Source: Kitasatospora papulosa
GTDB taxonomy: Bacteria > Actinomycetota > Actinomycetes > Streptomycetales > Streptomycetaceae
Assembly: GCF_000717245.1 (NCBI RefSeq)
Contig: NZ_JNYQ01000002.1
Span: 434,001 to 498,000 of the forward strand
Reading direction: 5' to 3'
Length of the DNA stretch: 64,000 nt
In this document: piece after piece, positions 24,257-33,610 of the stretch
How the letters are laid out: every line of letters starts with the position of its first letter
How positions within the stretch are numbered: position 1 is the stretch's first letter
Translations under genes and position numbers: made by a program
Notes under the pieces: model-generated
The model's database searches: none
The model's input: the letters and a program-made list of their open reading frames with translations, nothing else
What the model was told of the DNA's origin: nothing

Positions 24257-25336
24257 GTGAGCGAGACGAGCCCCAAGCTGCGTGCCGAGCTGGACGGCGT
24301 CCCTGCGTACGTGCCGGGCAAGCCGGCTTCCACGGACGGACCGGTGGCCTTCAAGCTGTCCTCCAACGAGAACCCGTATCCCCCGTTGCCCGGTGTCATG
24401 GAGTCCGTGCTCTCCGCGGCCGCCGCCTTCAACAGGTACCCGGACATGGCCTGTACCGGTCTGATGAACGAGCTGGCCGACCGGTTCGGCGTGCCGGTCT
24501 CCCATCTGGCCACCGGCACGGGCTCGGTCGGTGTCGCCCAGCAGCTGCTCCAGGCCACGTCGGGCCCGGGGGACGAGGTCATCTACGCCTGGCGTTCGTT
24601 CGAGGCGTACCCGATCATCACGCAGATCAGCGGCGCGACCTCGGTGAAAGTGCCGCTGACCAGCGGTGAGGTGCACGATCTCGACGCCATGGCCGGTGCG
24701 GTGACCGACAGGACGCGGATGATCTTCGTCTGCAACCCGAACAATCCGACCGGCACGGTGGTGCGCCGGGCGGAGCTGGAGCGGTTCCTGGACCGTGTCC
24801 CGGACGACGTCCTGGTCGTGCTCGACGAGGCGTACAAGGAGTTCATCCGCGACGCCGACGTGCCGGACGGTATCGAGATCTACCGGGACCGCCCCAATGT
24901 CGCGGTGCTCCGGACCTTCTCCAAGGCGTACGGCCTGGCGGGTCTGCGGGTCGGTTTCGCGGTGGCGCACGAGCCCGTGGCGGCGGCACTGCGCAAGACG
25001 GCCGTCCCCTTCGGGGTCAGCCAGGTCGCCCAGGACGCCGCCGTGGCGTCCCTGCGCGCCGAGGACGAGCTGCTGGGGCGGGTCGGATCGCTGGTCGGTG
25101 AGCGTTCCCGGGTGTTCGACGGGCTCGTGCGGCAGGGCTGGACCGTCCCGGAGTCGCAGGCCAACTTCGTCTGGCTGAGGCTCGGGGACCGGACGCTCGA
25201 CTTCGCCGGGGTCTGCGAGCGCGCCGGTGTGGTCGTGCGGCCTTTCGCCGGTGAGGGCGTGCGGGTCACGATCGGGGAGGCCGAGGCCAACGACGTGTTC
25301 CTGAAGGTCGCGGAGTCCTTCCGGCAGGAGCTGTAG
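24257..25336 (+). CDS. hisC2: HisC-like aminotransferase (histidinol-phosphate/aromatic amino acid)
   Basis: This 359-residue class I/II PLP aminotransferase has KLSSNENPYPPLPGV near 34-48, CNPNNPTGTVV, LDEAYKEF, and the Schiff-base motif TFSKAYGLAGLRVGF. The sequence fits the Pat/HisC2 group that handles aromatic amino acids or histidinol phosphate; since hisC normally sits in the his operon, this is probably the aromatic (phenylalanine/tyrosine) enzyme. The GTG start follows GAGGAGGA. A strong terminator follows, separating it from the cyd genes. Confidence 0.88.
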   Translation: MSETSPKLRAELDGVPAYVPGKPASTDGPVAFKLSSNENPYPPLPGVMESVLSAAAAFNRYPDMACTGLMNELADRFGVPVSHLATGTGSVGVAQQLLQATSGPGDEVIYAWRSFEAYPIITQISGATSVKVPLTSGEVHDLDAMAGAVTDRTRMIFVCNPNNPTGTVVRRAELERFLDRVPDDVLVVLDEAYKEFIRDADVPDGIEIYRDRPNVAVLRTFSKAYGLAGLRVGFAVAHEPVAAALRKTAVPFGVSQVAQDAAVASLRAEDELLGRVGSLVGERSRVFDGLVRQGWTVPESQANFVWLRLGDRTLDFAGVCERAGVVVRPFAGEGVRVTIGEAEANDVFLKVAESFRQEL

Positions 25337-25364
25337 CCGCGCGGCCGTACCCGCGGCCCCTCCC

Positions 25365-25403
25365 GGTGGCCCCGCACCTCGATCGCCGAGGTGCGGGGCC
25401 ACC
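25365..25403 (+). terminator. strong terminator after the aminotransferase gene
   Basis: A perfect 17-bp stem (GGTGGCCCCGCACCTCG at 25365-25381, complement at 25387-25403) has a 5-base loop, ATCGC. It isolates the aminotransferase gene from the cyd operon. Confidence 0.85.
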
Positions 25404-25528
25404 GCTGTTCCCGCTGCCTTCCGCCCGCCGGATCCGTCCGGAGGGGGTGTCCGGTTTCGACTGGCTCGGCCCGGTCGGCCGGAAACCACCCCCCACCCGA
25501 TGGCTTCGAAAACACGTGCGCCATAATT

Positions 25529-25556
25529 GCTTGTGAATGTGAACGCGTTCACAAGC
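25529..25556. promoter_or_regulatory. Rex operator (ROP) of the cyd operon
   Basis: TGTGAACGCGTTCACA (25538-25553) fits the Rex consensus TGTGAACnnnTTCACA. The same stretch can be read as a wider dyad, GCTTGTGAA-N10-TTCACAAGC (25529-25537 and 25548-25556), sharing the right half. It lies about 85 bp upstream of cydA next to a CATAAT -10-like element. Rex is the NADH/NAD+ sensing repressor known to control cydABCD in S. coelicolor. Confidence 0.92.
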
Positions 25557-25636
25557 GAGCCCCGTTTCCTCCCGTGATCGGGTGGTTCGACCGGGCGTCC
25601 CGCGGCTGTGATCACGGCGACGTAAGGAGAAGAGTC

Positions 25637-27145
25637 GTGGACCTGGCTCTGGCACCAGAGACCCTGGCGCGATGGCAGTTCGGCATCACCACCGTCTACC
25701 ACTTCCTGTTCGTCCCCCTGACGATCTCTCTCGCCGCGCTCACCGCCGGCCTGCAGACCGCCTGGGTGCGCACGGACAACGAGAAGTACCTCAGGGCGAC
25801 CAAGTTCTGGGGCAAGCTCTTTCTGATCAACATCGCCATGGGCGTGGTCACGGGCATCGTCCAGGAGTTCCAGTTCGGCATGAACTGGTCCGACTACTCC
25901 CGGTTCGTCGGTGACGTCTTCGGCGCACCGCTCGCCTTCGAGGCGTTGATCGCCTTCTTCTTCGAGTCCACCTTCATCGGGCTGTGGATCTTCGGCTGGG
26001 ACAAGCTGCCGAAGAAGATCCATCTCGCCTGCATATGGATGGTGTCCATCGGCACGATCCTCTCGACCTTCTTCATCCTGGCCGCCAACTCCTGGATGCA
26101 GCATCCGGTCGGCTACCGGATCAACGAGGAACGCGGCCGTGCCGAGCTCACCGACTTCTGGAAGGTGCTCACCCAGGACACCGCGCTCACCCAGTTCTTC
26201 CACACCATCACGGCGGCCTTCCTCGTCGGCGGCGCCTTCATGGTCGGCATCTCCGCCTTCCACCTGGCCCGCAAGAAGCACATCCGGGTGATGCGCACCT
26301 CACTGCGGGTCGGGCTGGTCACGGTGGTGGCGGCGGGGATGCTCACCGCGGTCAGCGGAGACACCCTCGGCAAGGTGATGTTCAAGCAGCAGCCGATGAA
26401 GATGGCCGCGGCGGAGGCGCTGTGGGAGGGCGAGGACGGTGCCCCCTTCTCGCTCTTCGCGGTCGGGGACGTCGCCGAGGGGCACAACGACGTGGAGGTC
26501 TCCATACCCGGAGTGCTCTCGTTCCTCGCGGACAACACCTTCACCTCGTACGTTCCCGGCATCAACGACATCAACAAGGAGCTGCAGGAGACCTACGGGC
26601 CCGGTGACTACCGCCCCAACATCCCGGTCGCCTTCTGGAGCTTCCGCTGGATGATCGGCTTCGGCATGGCGTCGTTCGGGCTCGGTCTGCTCGGGCTGTG
26701 GCTGACGCGGCGGAAGTTCCTGCTGCCGGCCGCGCTGCGCACGGGCGAGGACGAGGTGCCGAAGCTGGTGCTGTTCAGGAACAAGGCGCTGAGCCCGAAG
26801 CTCGCCAAGCTGTACTGGATCACCGCCCTGTGGACCATGCTCTTCCCCCTGATCGCCAATTCCTGGGGCTGGATCTTCACCGAGATGGGGCGGCAGCCCT
26901 GGGTGGTGTACGGGGTGTTCCAGACCCGGGACGCCGTCTCCCCGGGAGTCTCGCAAGGGGAGATCCTCACCTCCATGATCGGCTTCACCGCGCTCTACGC
27001 GGTGCTCGCCGTCATCGAGGTCAAGCTCCTCCTGAAGTACGTCAAGGCGGGTCCGCCGGAGCTCACCGAAGCCGACCTCAACCCGCCCACCCGGATCGGC
27101 GGTCACGACGAGGACGCCGACCGGCCGATGGCCTTCTCCTACTGA
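25637..27145 (+). CDS. cydA: cytochrome bd ubiquinol/menaquinol oxidase subunit I
   Basis: This 502-residue integral membrane protein binds hemes b558, b595 and d and reduces O2 to water with quinol. Visible are His22 (in TTVYHF, the heme ligand near the N-terminus), SWMQHPVGY, LTQFFHTITAAFLVGG with the second heme His, WSFRWMIGFGM with the axial Met, and GWIFTEMGRQPW. The Q-loop is of the short Bacillus/actinobacterial type. The GTG start follows AAGGAGA. It lies first in a Rex-controlled cydA-cydB-cydDC operon used at low oxygen. Confidence 0.98.
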   Translation: MDLALAPETLARWQFGITTVYHFLFVPLTISLAALTAGLQTAWVRTDNEKYLRATKFWGKLFLINIAMGVVTGIVQEFQFGMNWSDYSRFVGDVFGAPLAFEALIAFFFESTFIGLWIFGWDKLPKKIHLACIWMVSIGTILSTFFILAANSWMQHPVGYRINEERGRAELTDFWKVLTQDTALTQFFHTITAAFLVGGAFMVGISAFHLARKKHIRVMRTSLRVGLVTVVAAGMLTAVSGDTLGKVMFKQQPMKMAAAEALWEGEDGAPFSLFAVGDVAEGHNDVEVSIPGVLSFLADNTFTSYVPGINDINKELQETYGPGDYRPNIPVAFWSFRWMIGFGMASFGLGLLGLWLTRRKFLLPAALRTGEDEVPKLVLFRNKALSPKLAKLYWITALWTMLFPLIANSWGWIFTEMGRQPWVVYGVFQTRDAVSPGVSQGEILTSMIGFTALYAVLAVIEVKLLLKYVKAGPPELTEADLNPPTRIGGHDEDADRPMAFSY

Positions 27146-27164
27146 GATCAAGCGGAGCTGAGAG

Positions 27165-28166
27165 ATGGAACTCCACGACGTCTGGTTCGTGCTCATCGCC
27201 GTCCTGTGGACCGGCTACTTCTTCCTGGAGGGATTCGACTTCGGAATCGGGGTCCTCACCAAGCTGCTGGCCCGGGACCGCAAGGAGCGCCGAGTCCTGA
27301 TCAACACGATCGGGCCGGTCTGGGACGGGAACGAGGTGTGGCTGCTCAGCGCGGGCGGCGCGACCTTCGCGGCGTTCCCCGAGTGGTACGCCACGCTGTT
27401 CTCCGGCTTCTACCTGCCCCTGCTGGTCATTCTGCTCTGCCTGATCGTGCGCGGGGTGGCGTTCGAGTACCGGGCGAAGCGGCCCGAGGAGCGCTGGCAG
27501 GCCAACTGGGAGCACGCGATCTTCTGGACCTCGCTGATCCCGGCCTTCCTCTGGGGTGTGGCCTTCGGAAACATCGTCCGCGGCGTGAAGATCGACGCCG
27601 ACATGGAGTACGTCGGCAACCTCTGGGACCTGCTCAACCCGTACGCCATCCTGGGCGGGCTGGTGACGCTGTCGCTCTTCACCTTCCACGGGGCGGTGTT
27701 CGCCGGGCTCAAGACCGTCGGCGACATCAGGTCGCGGGCCCGAGGACTGGCCGTGAAGCTGGGCCTGGCCACCGCGGTGCTCGCGCTGGGCTTCCTCGTG
27801 TGGACCCAGGCGGAGAACGGCAACGTCCGGAGCCTGGTCGCGATGATCATCGCTGTGGTGTCGCTGGTCCTGGCCATCGGCGCCGTTTCGGCGGGCCGCG
27901 AGGGCTGGTCCTTCGCGTTCTCCGGAGTGACCATCGCCGCAGCCGTCGCGATGCTCTTCCTGACGCTCTTCCCGAACGTCATGCCGTCCTCGCTCGACGA
28001 CGCCTGGAGCCTGACCGTCTCCAACGCATCGTCCAGCCCGTACACCCTCAAGATCATGACCTGGTGCGCGGGCATCGCCACTCCGGTGGTGCTGCTGTAC
28101 CAGGGGTGGACGTACTGGGTGTTCCGGAAGCGCATCGGCACGCACCACATCGCCGACGCGCACTGA
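27165..28166 (+). CDS. cydB: cytochrome bd oxidase subunit II
   Basis: This 333-residue membrane protein begins MELHDVWFVLIAVLWTGYFF then LEGFDFGIGVL, the invariant CydB opening, and continues with WDGNEVWLLSAGGATFAAFP. It pairs with CydA as the oxidase heterodimer; eight helices are expected. It starts 19 bp after cydA, and 44 bp separate it from cydDC. Confidence 0.97.
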   Translation: MELHDVWFVLIAVLWTGYFFLEGFDFGIGVLTKLLARDRKERRVLINTIGPVWDGNEVWLLSAGGATFAAFPEWYATLFSGFYLPLLVILLCLIVRGVAFEYRAKRPEERWQANWEHAIFWTSLIPAFLWGVAFGNIVRGVKIDADMEYVGNLWDLLNPYAILGGLVTLSLFTFHGAVFAGLKTVGDIRSRARGLAVKLGLATAVLALGFLVWTQAENGNVRSLVAMIIAVVSLVLAIGAVSAGREGWSFAFSGVTIAAAVAMLFLTLFPNVMPSSLDDAWSLTVSNASSSPYTLKIMTWCAGIATPVVLLYQGWTYWVFRKRIGTHHIADAH

Positions 28167-28203
28167 ACCGGCCGAGTCAATGACATGAGCTCACTGGGGA
28201 GCT

Positions 28204-28217
28204 GTTTCACGTGAAAC
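28204..28217. other. parS: parS site 4 (perfect), overlapping the cydDC start codon
   Basis: An exact GTTTCACGTGAAAC palindrome spans the cydB-cydDC junction. The right half contains the GTG used as the cydDC start (28211-28213), so the first codons GTG AAA C are part of the ParB site. It is the only perfect parS here within a transcription unit. Confidence 0.93.
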
Positions 28218-31200
28218 CGATCGACCCGCGTCTCCTCCGGTACGCCCGGGCCACCCGGTTCTTCCTGGCGGCCGTGGTGGCCCTGGGGCTGGTCGGAGCC
28301 GCTCTGGTCATCGCCCAGGCGATGCTCGTCGCCGAAGTGGTGGTGGGCGGGTTCGAGGACGGGCTGTCCGTCGCCGGACTCCGCACGCCGCTGCTCCTGC
28401 TCGCCGCTGTCGCGCTGGGAAGGGCGGGCGTGGCCTGGCTGACCGAACTGGCCGCGTACAGGGCGAGTGCCGCGGTCAAGTCCGAGCTGCGTGGCCGGCT
28501 CATGGAGCGGGCCTCCGACCTGGGCCCGGACTGGCTGGGAGGACAGCGCACCGGGTCGCTCATCGCGCTCGCCACACGAGGTGTCGACGCTCTCGACGAC
28601 TACTTCTCCCGCTATCTCCCGCAGTTGGGCCTCGCGGTCGTCGTCCCGGTGGCCGTGCTGGCCCGGATCGTCACCGAGGACTGGGTCTCCGCGGCGATCA
28701 TCGTGGTGACTCTGCCACTCATTCCGCTCTTCATGATCCTGATCGGATGGGCGACCCAGTCCCGGATGGACCGCCAGTGGAAGCTGCTGTCACGGCTCTC
28801 CGGACACTTCCTCGACGTGGTGGCCGGGCTCCCCACCCTGAAGGTCTTCGGCCGGGCGAAGGCGCAGGCCGAGTCGATCCGTAGCATCACCTCGCAGTAC
28901 CGCCGGGCCACGCTGAAGACCCTCCGGATCGCCTTCCTGTCCTCCTTCGCGCTGGAGCTGCTGGCTACTCTCTCCGTCGCGCTGGTCGCGGTGACGATCG
29001 GAATGCGGCTGGTCCACGGGGAGCTCGACCTGTACACGGGGCTGGTCGTTCTCATCCTGGCCCCGGAGGCCTACCTCCCGATCCGCCAGGTAGGTGCCCA
29101 GTACCACGCGGCAGCGGAAGGGCTCTCCGCCGCGGAGGAGATCTTCGCGGTGCTGGAGACCGAGCCCGTGGCCGGTGGCTCCCAGGACGTGCCGCAGCAA
29201 CTGCGGTTGGAACTGGACGGCGTGACGGTCCGGCACCGGGGCCGGACCGAGCCCTCGCTGGATGCCGCATCCCTCGTGGTCGAACCCGGGGAAACCGTCG
29301 CCCTGACGGGTCCCAGCGGGGTCGGTAAGTCCACGCTGCTCAGCGTGGTGCTGGGTTTCACGGTCCCGGACCAGGGGCGGGTGCGGGTCGGTGGAACCGA
29401 ACTGTCCGCTCTCTCCCAGGAACGCTGGCGCGGGCAGATCGCGTGGGTGCCTCAGCGGCCGCACCTCTTCGCCGGAACGATCGCCGAGAACGTACGACTG
29501 GCCCGCCCGGAGGCGGACGACGCGGCGGTCATGTCCGCGCTCCGGGAGGCAGGGGCGTACGACTTCGTGGCCGCGCTGCCGGACGGCGCCGACACACCGC
29601 TCGGCGAGGACGGAGCAGGTCTCTCCGCGGGCCAGCGGCAGCGGCTCGCGCTCGCGAGGGCCTTCCTCGCCGACCGGCCTCTGCTGCTGCTGGACGAGCC
29701 GACCGCGAGTCTGGACGGCGAGACTGAGGCGGGCATCGTCGACGCGGTACGGAGGCTGGCCGAGGGCCGCACCGTGCTGCTGGTCGTCCACCGGCCGGCA
29801 CTCCTCTCGGTCGCGGACCGGGTCGTGGCCCTCGAACCGGGCCCGGACGGGCTGCCGGCGGGGAAGGCGCCGGTCGGTACGACGGCTTCGGGTGTCCCGG
29901 ACTCCCCGGACACCGCCTTCGCGGTCCGGGACGGCGACGCGCGACGGAACACGGGGGAGCCGGCCGTGGGCGAGGAGGTCCGTTCGCTGCTCCAGGACAC
30001 CGCTCCCCGGGCCGGTGGCCGTGTGCTCGCCCGGGTCAGGGAGGCCGCCGGTTCCCAGCACGGGAAACTGGGCCTGGCCCTTCTGCTGGGCAGCCTCGCC
30101 GTGGGGTCGTCCGTCGGCCTCATGGCTGTCTCCGGATGGCTGATCTCGCGTGCCTCCGAGCAGCCCCCGGTGCTGTACCTGATGGTCGCGGTGACCGCGA
30201 CCCGGGCCTTCGGCATGGGTAGGGCCGTCTTCCGCTACGCGGAGCGGCTGGTGTCCCACGACGCCGTGCTCAGGATGCTCGCCGAGCTCCGGGTGGCGGT
30301 GTACCGCGGCCTGGAGCGTGTCGCGCCCGCCGGTCTCCGGGCCACGCGACGTGGCGACCTGCTGTCCCGGCTGGTCTCCGACGTGGACGCCCTGCAGGAC
30401 TACTGGCTTCGGTGGCTGCTGCCCGCCGGCACCGCGCTGGCCGTCGGGACCGGGGCGGTGGCCTTCACCGGCTGGATGCTGCCGGAGGCGGGCCTGGTTC
30501 TGGCCGCCGGACTGCTCCTCGCCGGCGTGGGTGTGCCGTGGCTCAGCGGGGTCTGCGCCCGTCGCGCCGAGCGCCAACTGGCGCCCGCCCGGTCCGCGCT
30601 GGCCGTCCGGGTCGCCGACCTTCTCGGCGGGACGGCCGAACTCACCGTCGCGGGCGCGCTGCCCGCCCGCAGGGAGCAGGTGCGCACGGCCGACGGCCTG
30701 CTCACCCGGATCGCGTCGCGAGCGGCGACCGCGACCGCGCTGGGCGGCGGGCTCTCGGCCCTCATCTGTGGGCTCACCGTGGTGGGCGCGGCGGTCTTCG
30801 CGCTGCCGGCGGTGTCGGACGGACGCCTGGCGGGTGTGGAACTCGCCGTGGTCGTCCTCACACCCCTCGCGGCTTTCGAGGCGGTGACGGGACTGCCGCT
30901 CGCGGTGCAGTACCGGCAGCGGGTCGAGCGGAGCGCGGAGCGGGTCTTCGAGGTGCTGGACGCCCCCGTGCAGGTCGAGGAACCGGCCACGCCGGCCGAC
31001 GTGCCCGCTTCCCCCTTCCCGCTCGACGTACGCGGGCTGTCCGCCCGGTACGAGGGTGCGGAGCGGGACGCGCTGCACGCGCTCGATCTGACACTGGGCC
31101 CCGGCAAGCGGGTCGCCGTCGTGGGCCCGTCGGGTTCCGGGAAGACCACACTCGCCCAGGTCCTGCTCCGCTTCCTGGACGCCCGGGAGGGGACGTACCG

Positions 31201-31789
31201 TCTCGGCGGCACGGAGGCCTCCGCGCTGGACGGCGACACGGTCCGGACCTTCGTCGGACTGTGCGCCCAGGACGCGCACGTCTTCGACAGCTCCATCCGT
31301 GAGAATCTGCGGCTCGCCCGGCCCGGTGCGACCGATGACCGGCTGCGGGACGCCCTCGCCGCGGCCAGGCTGCTGGACTGGACGCTGTCCCTGCCCGACG
31401 GTCTGGACACACTGGTGGGCGAACACGGGGCCCGGCTGTCCGGCGGTCAGCGACAGCGGCTGGCACTGGCCCGCGCGCTCCTGGCCGACTTCCCCGTGCT
31501 CGTGCTCGACGAGCCCGCGGAGCACCTCGACCTGGAGACGGCCGACGCGCTGACCGCCGACCTGCTGGCCGCGACCGAGGGACGTACGACCGTGCTGATC
31601 ACCCATAGGCTGGCCGGGCTCGACGCGGTGGACGAGGTTCTGGTGCTGGACGGGGGCCGGCTGGTGCAGCAGGGGCCGTACGACGCCCTGGCCGCGCAGG
31701 ACGGTCCGTTCCGCCGGATGCTCCGACGAGAGCAGGAACCGATGCCCGCCGCGGCGGGACGGAGGCAGGCGGTGTCCGTACGGGGCTGA
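28211..31789 (+). CDS. cydCD: CydDC fusion: heterodimeric-type ABC exporter for cytochrome bd assembly
   Basis: This 1192-residue protein joins two complete ABC half-exporters that are separate CydD and CydC chains in E. coli. The first half has a membrane domain, Walker A GPSGVGKST, signature LSAGQRQRLALARA and Walker B LLLLDEPTASLD; the second has GPSGSGKTT, LSGGQRQRLALARALL and VLVLDEPAEHLD. A flexible linker of about 60 residues (near 560-620) joins them. It is needed for bd oxidase maturation. The GTG start lies inside a parS site, with GGGGAG about ten bases upstream. Confidence 0.96.
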   Translation: MKPIDPRLLRYARATRFFLAAVVALGLVGAALVIAQAMLVAEVVVGGFEDGLSVAGLRTPLLLLAAVALGRAGVAWLTELAAYRASAAVKSELRGRLMERASDLGPDWLGGQRTGSLIALATRGVDALDDYFSRYLPQLGLAVVVPVAVLARIVTEDWVSAAIIVVTLPLIPLFMILIGWATQSRMDRQWKLLSRLSGHFLDVVAGLPTLKVFGRAKAQAESIRSITSQYRRATLKTLRIAFLSSFALELLATLSVALVAVTIGMRLVHGELDLYTGLVVLILAPEAYLPIRQVGAQYHAAAEGLSAAEEIFAVLETEPVAGGSQDVPQQLRLELDGVTVRHRGRTEPSLDAASLVVEPGETVALTGPSGVGKSTLLSVVLGFTVPDQGRVRVGGTELSALSQERWRGQIAWVPQRPHLFAGTIAENVRLARPEADDAAVMSALREAGAYDFVAALPDGADTPLGEDGAGLSAGQRQRLALARAFLADRPLLLLDEPTASLDGETEAGIVDAVRRLAEGRTVLLVVHRPALLSVADRVVALEPGPDGLPAGKAPVGTTASGVPDSPDTAFAVRDGDARRNTGEPAVGEEVRSLLQDTAPRAGGRVLARVREAAGSQHGKLGLALLLGSLAVGSSVGLMAVSGWLISRASEQPPVLYLMVAVTATRAFGMGRAVFRYAERLVSHDAVLRMLAELRVAVYRGLERVAPAGLRATRRGDLLSRLVSDVDALQDYWLRWLLPAGTALAVGTGAVAFTGWMLPEAGLVLAAGLLLAGVGVPWLSGVCARRAERQLAPARSALAVRVADLLGGTAELTVAGALPARREQVRTADGLLTRIASRAATATALGGGLSALICGLTVVGAAVFALPAVSDGRLAGVELAVVVLTPLAAFEAVTGLPLAVQYRQRVERSAERVFEVLDAPVQVEEPATPADVPASPFPLDVRGLSARYEGAERDALHALDLTLGPGKRVAVVGPSGSGKTTLAQVLLRFLDAREGTYRLGGTEASALDGDTVRTFVGLCAQDAHVFDSSIRENLRLARPGATDDRLRDALAAARLLDWTLSLPDGLDTLVGEHGARLSGGQRQRLALARALLADFPVLVLDEPAEHLDLETADALTADLLAATEGRTTVLITHRLAGLDAVDEVLVLDGGRLVQQGPYDALAAQDGPFRRMLRREQEPMPAAAGRRQAVSVRG

Positions 31790-31850
31790 GGGACAGCCGG
31801 TCCCGGGATTCCGACTTTCCGTACCATCGGGGGCTTATTACGCTCGGGTC

Positions 31851-33557
31851 ATGCCCGAGCCCGACCCGAAGGACTCGTCCGGATCCGCGCGGCAGACCGT
31901 CGGAGGTCCGCGAGGGCTCTCCGCGGAGCTGACCGCACGACTGCCGCGGCTGCTGGAGGCAACGAGGTCCGTGGGTACGGGCCTCGAGCTCCACGCCGCC
32001 CTCGCATGCATCTGTGAGGCCGCCGCCGAACTCGCCCACGCCCGTTACGCGGCCATCGGTGTCGTCGAGACGCCCGGTGAGGACCTCTGCGACTTCATCA
32101 CCCACGGGGTGTCGGAGGAGGCCGCCCGGGCGATCGGCCGACCGCCCGACGGGCACACCGGGCTCCTCGGCGCACTGATCCAGGAAGGTGTGCCCATCCG
32201 CCTGGAGGATCTGAGGACGGACCCGCGCTTCGCCGGTTTCCCGGCGGGCCACCCGACGATGCGTACCTTCCTCGGGGTCCCGGTCCAGGACCAGGGCCGG
32301 ACCTTCGGCAATCTCTACGTCGCGGAGAAACAGGGCGGGAACGCGTTCGGCGACGGCGAACTGCACATGCTGCGCGTGCTGGCCACGGAGGCCGGGATCG
32401 CCATCGGGCACGCGCGGATGTACGAGGCGGCCCGCAGGCGTGAGCAGTGGATCGACGGTTCGGTGGCCGTCACCACCGCCCTCCTCTCGGGAGGGGACGC
32501 CGACGAGGCTCTCGCCGTCGTCGCCGAACAGGCGCGCCGTCTCGCCGACGCCGAGGTCGGCATCGTGCTGCTCCCGGCCGCTCAGGGCGGCCTGGAGATC
32601 GTGGCCGTCGCCGGGGACACACCGTCCGCCTCCCTCGGCGTGATCATCCCGCCGCAGAGCCCCGTGGTCGCCGCGCTGCTGCGAGGCGAGGAGGTGTTCC
32701 TGGACGACTCGGCGACCGACCCCCGGCTGATCACCAGGCTGGCCGATCAGTACGGCCCGCACATGCTGCTCCCCTTGCGCAGCGGAGGCCGGGTGCTCGG
32801 AGCCCTGTCCATCCCGCGGATCCGGGGCGGCCGGCCGTTCACCCGGGCCGAGCGGACGCTGGCCACCCATTTCGCCGCGCAGGCCGCACTCGCCCTGAAA
32901 CTGGCCGAGGCCCAGCGGGACCGTGAGCGGCTCGCCGTCTACGAGGACCGCGACCGGATCGCCCGGGACCTGCACGACCTCGTCATCCAGCGTCTGTTCG
33001 CCACCGGAATCATGCTGGAGGGCGCTCAGCGGCGCTCTACGGTCCCCGCGGTGCAGGCCGGCATCGGACGGGCCGTCGACGAGCTGGACGTGACCATCCA
33101 GGAGATCCGGACCGCCATCTTCGCGTTGCAGCAGGAGCCTGCGGAGGCTCCGTCGGGGCTGCGGACCAGGGTGCTGCGGGAGATCAACATGGCCGCGGTC
33201 CCCCTGGGTTTCATGCCCGCGCACCGGTTTCTGGGGCCGGTCGACTCGCTCGTGGGGGAGCTCGCCGGCAAGAACCTCGTCGCGGCGCTGCGCGAGGCGC
33301 TGTCCAACGTGTTCCGTCACGCGAGGGCGTCGAGGGCCGAGGTGACGGTGGACGCGACCGCGGTGCTGCCGGACGGGCGGGACGCGGTACGGCTGACGGT
33401 GGCCGACGACGGGGTCGGGATCCAGGAAGGCGGACGGCGAAGTGGGTTGCGCAACCTCGCGCGGCGGGCGGAGTCCCTCGGCGGCGCGAGCTGGTTCGGG
33501 CCGGGAGCCGGGGAGGGCAGCGGCGGCACGACGGTGACCTGGGAGGTGCCGCTCTGA
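31851..33557 (+). CDS. GAF-domain sensor histidine kinase (HisKA_3/NarL type)
   Basis: This 568-residue soluble kinase has two GAF domains (about 40-190 and 205-355), a HisKA_3 dimerisation domain with the phospho-acceptor in RIARDLHDLVIQRLFATG (about 367-384), and an HATPase with ALREALSNVFRHARASRAEV (N box) and VADDGVGI (G box). The domain order matches the DevS/DosS oxygen-responsive kinases. No membrane segment and no adjacent response regulator are seen. Its position 61 bp after cydDC suggests a redox input, but that is inference. Confidence 0.9.
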   Translation: MPEPDPKDSSGSARQTVGGPRGLSAELTARLPRLLEATRSVGTGLELHAALACICEAAAELAHARYAAIGVVETPGEDLCDFITHGVSEEAARAIGRPPDGHTGLLGALIQEGVPIRLEDLRTDPRFAGFPAGHPTMRTFLGVPVQDQGRTFGNLYVAEKQGGNAFGDGELHMLRVLATEAGIAIGHARMYEAARRREQWIDGSVAVTTALLSGGDADEALAVVAEQARRLADAEVGIVLLPAAQGGLEIVAVAGDTPSASLGVIIPPQSPVVAALLRGEEVFLDDSATDPRLITRLADQYGPHMLLPLRSGGRVLGALSIPRIRGGRPFTRAERTLATHFAAQAALALKLAEAQRDRERLAVYEDRDRIARDLHDLVIQRLFATGIMLEGAQRRSTVPAVQAGIGRAVDELDVTIQEIRTAIFALQQEPAEAPSGLRTRVLREINMAAVPLGFMPAHRFLGPVDSLVGELAGKNLVAALREALSNVFRHARASRAEVTVDATAVLPDGRDAVRLTVADDGVGIQEGGRRSGLRNLARRAESLGGASWFGPGAGEGSGGTTVTWEVPL

Positions 33558-33610
33558 CACACGGCGGCCGATGCCCGGGACGGCACCGGCGGGCCGCCCC
33601 GCGGGTGATC

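Noticed and set aside
24035..26281. 748-codon open frame antisense to the aminotransferase gene and cydA
   Set aside because: It is a high-GC shadow of real genes on the other strand; the translation has no family features.
28790..31606. 938-codon open frame antisense to cydDC
   Set aside because: It is an antisense shadow of a clear ABC transporter gene, with low-complexity Arg/Gly-rich translation.
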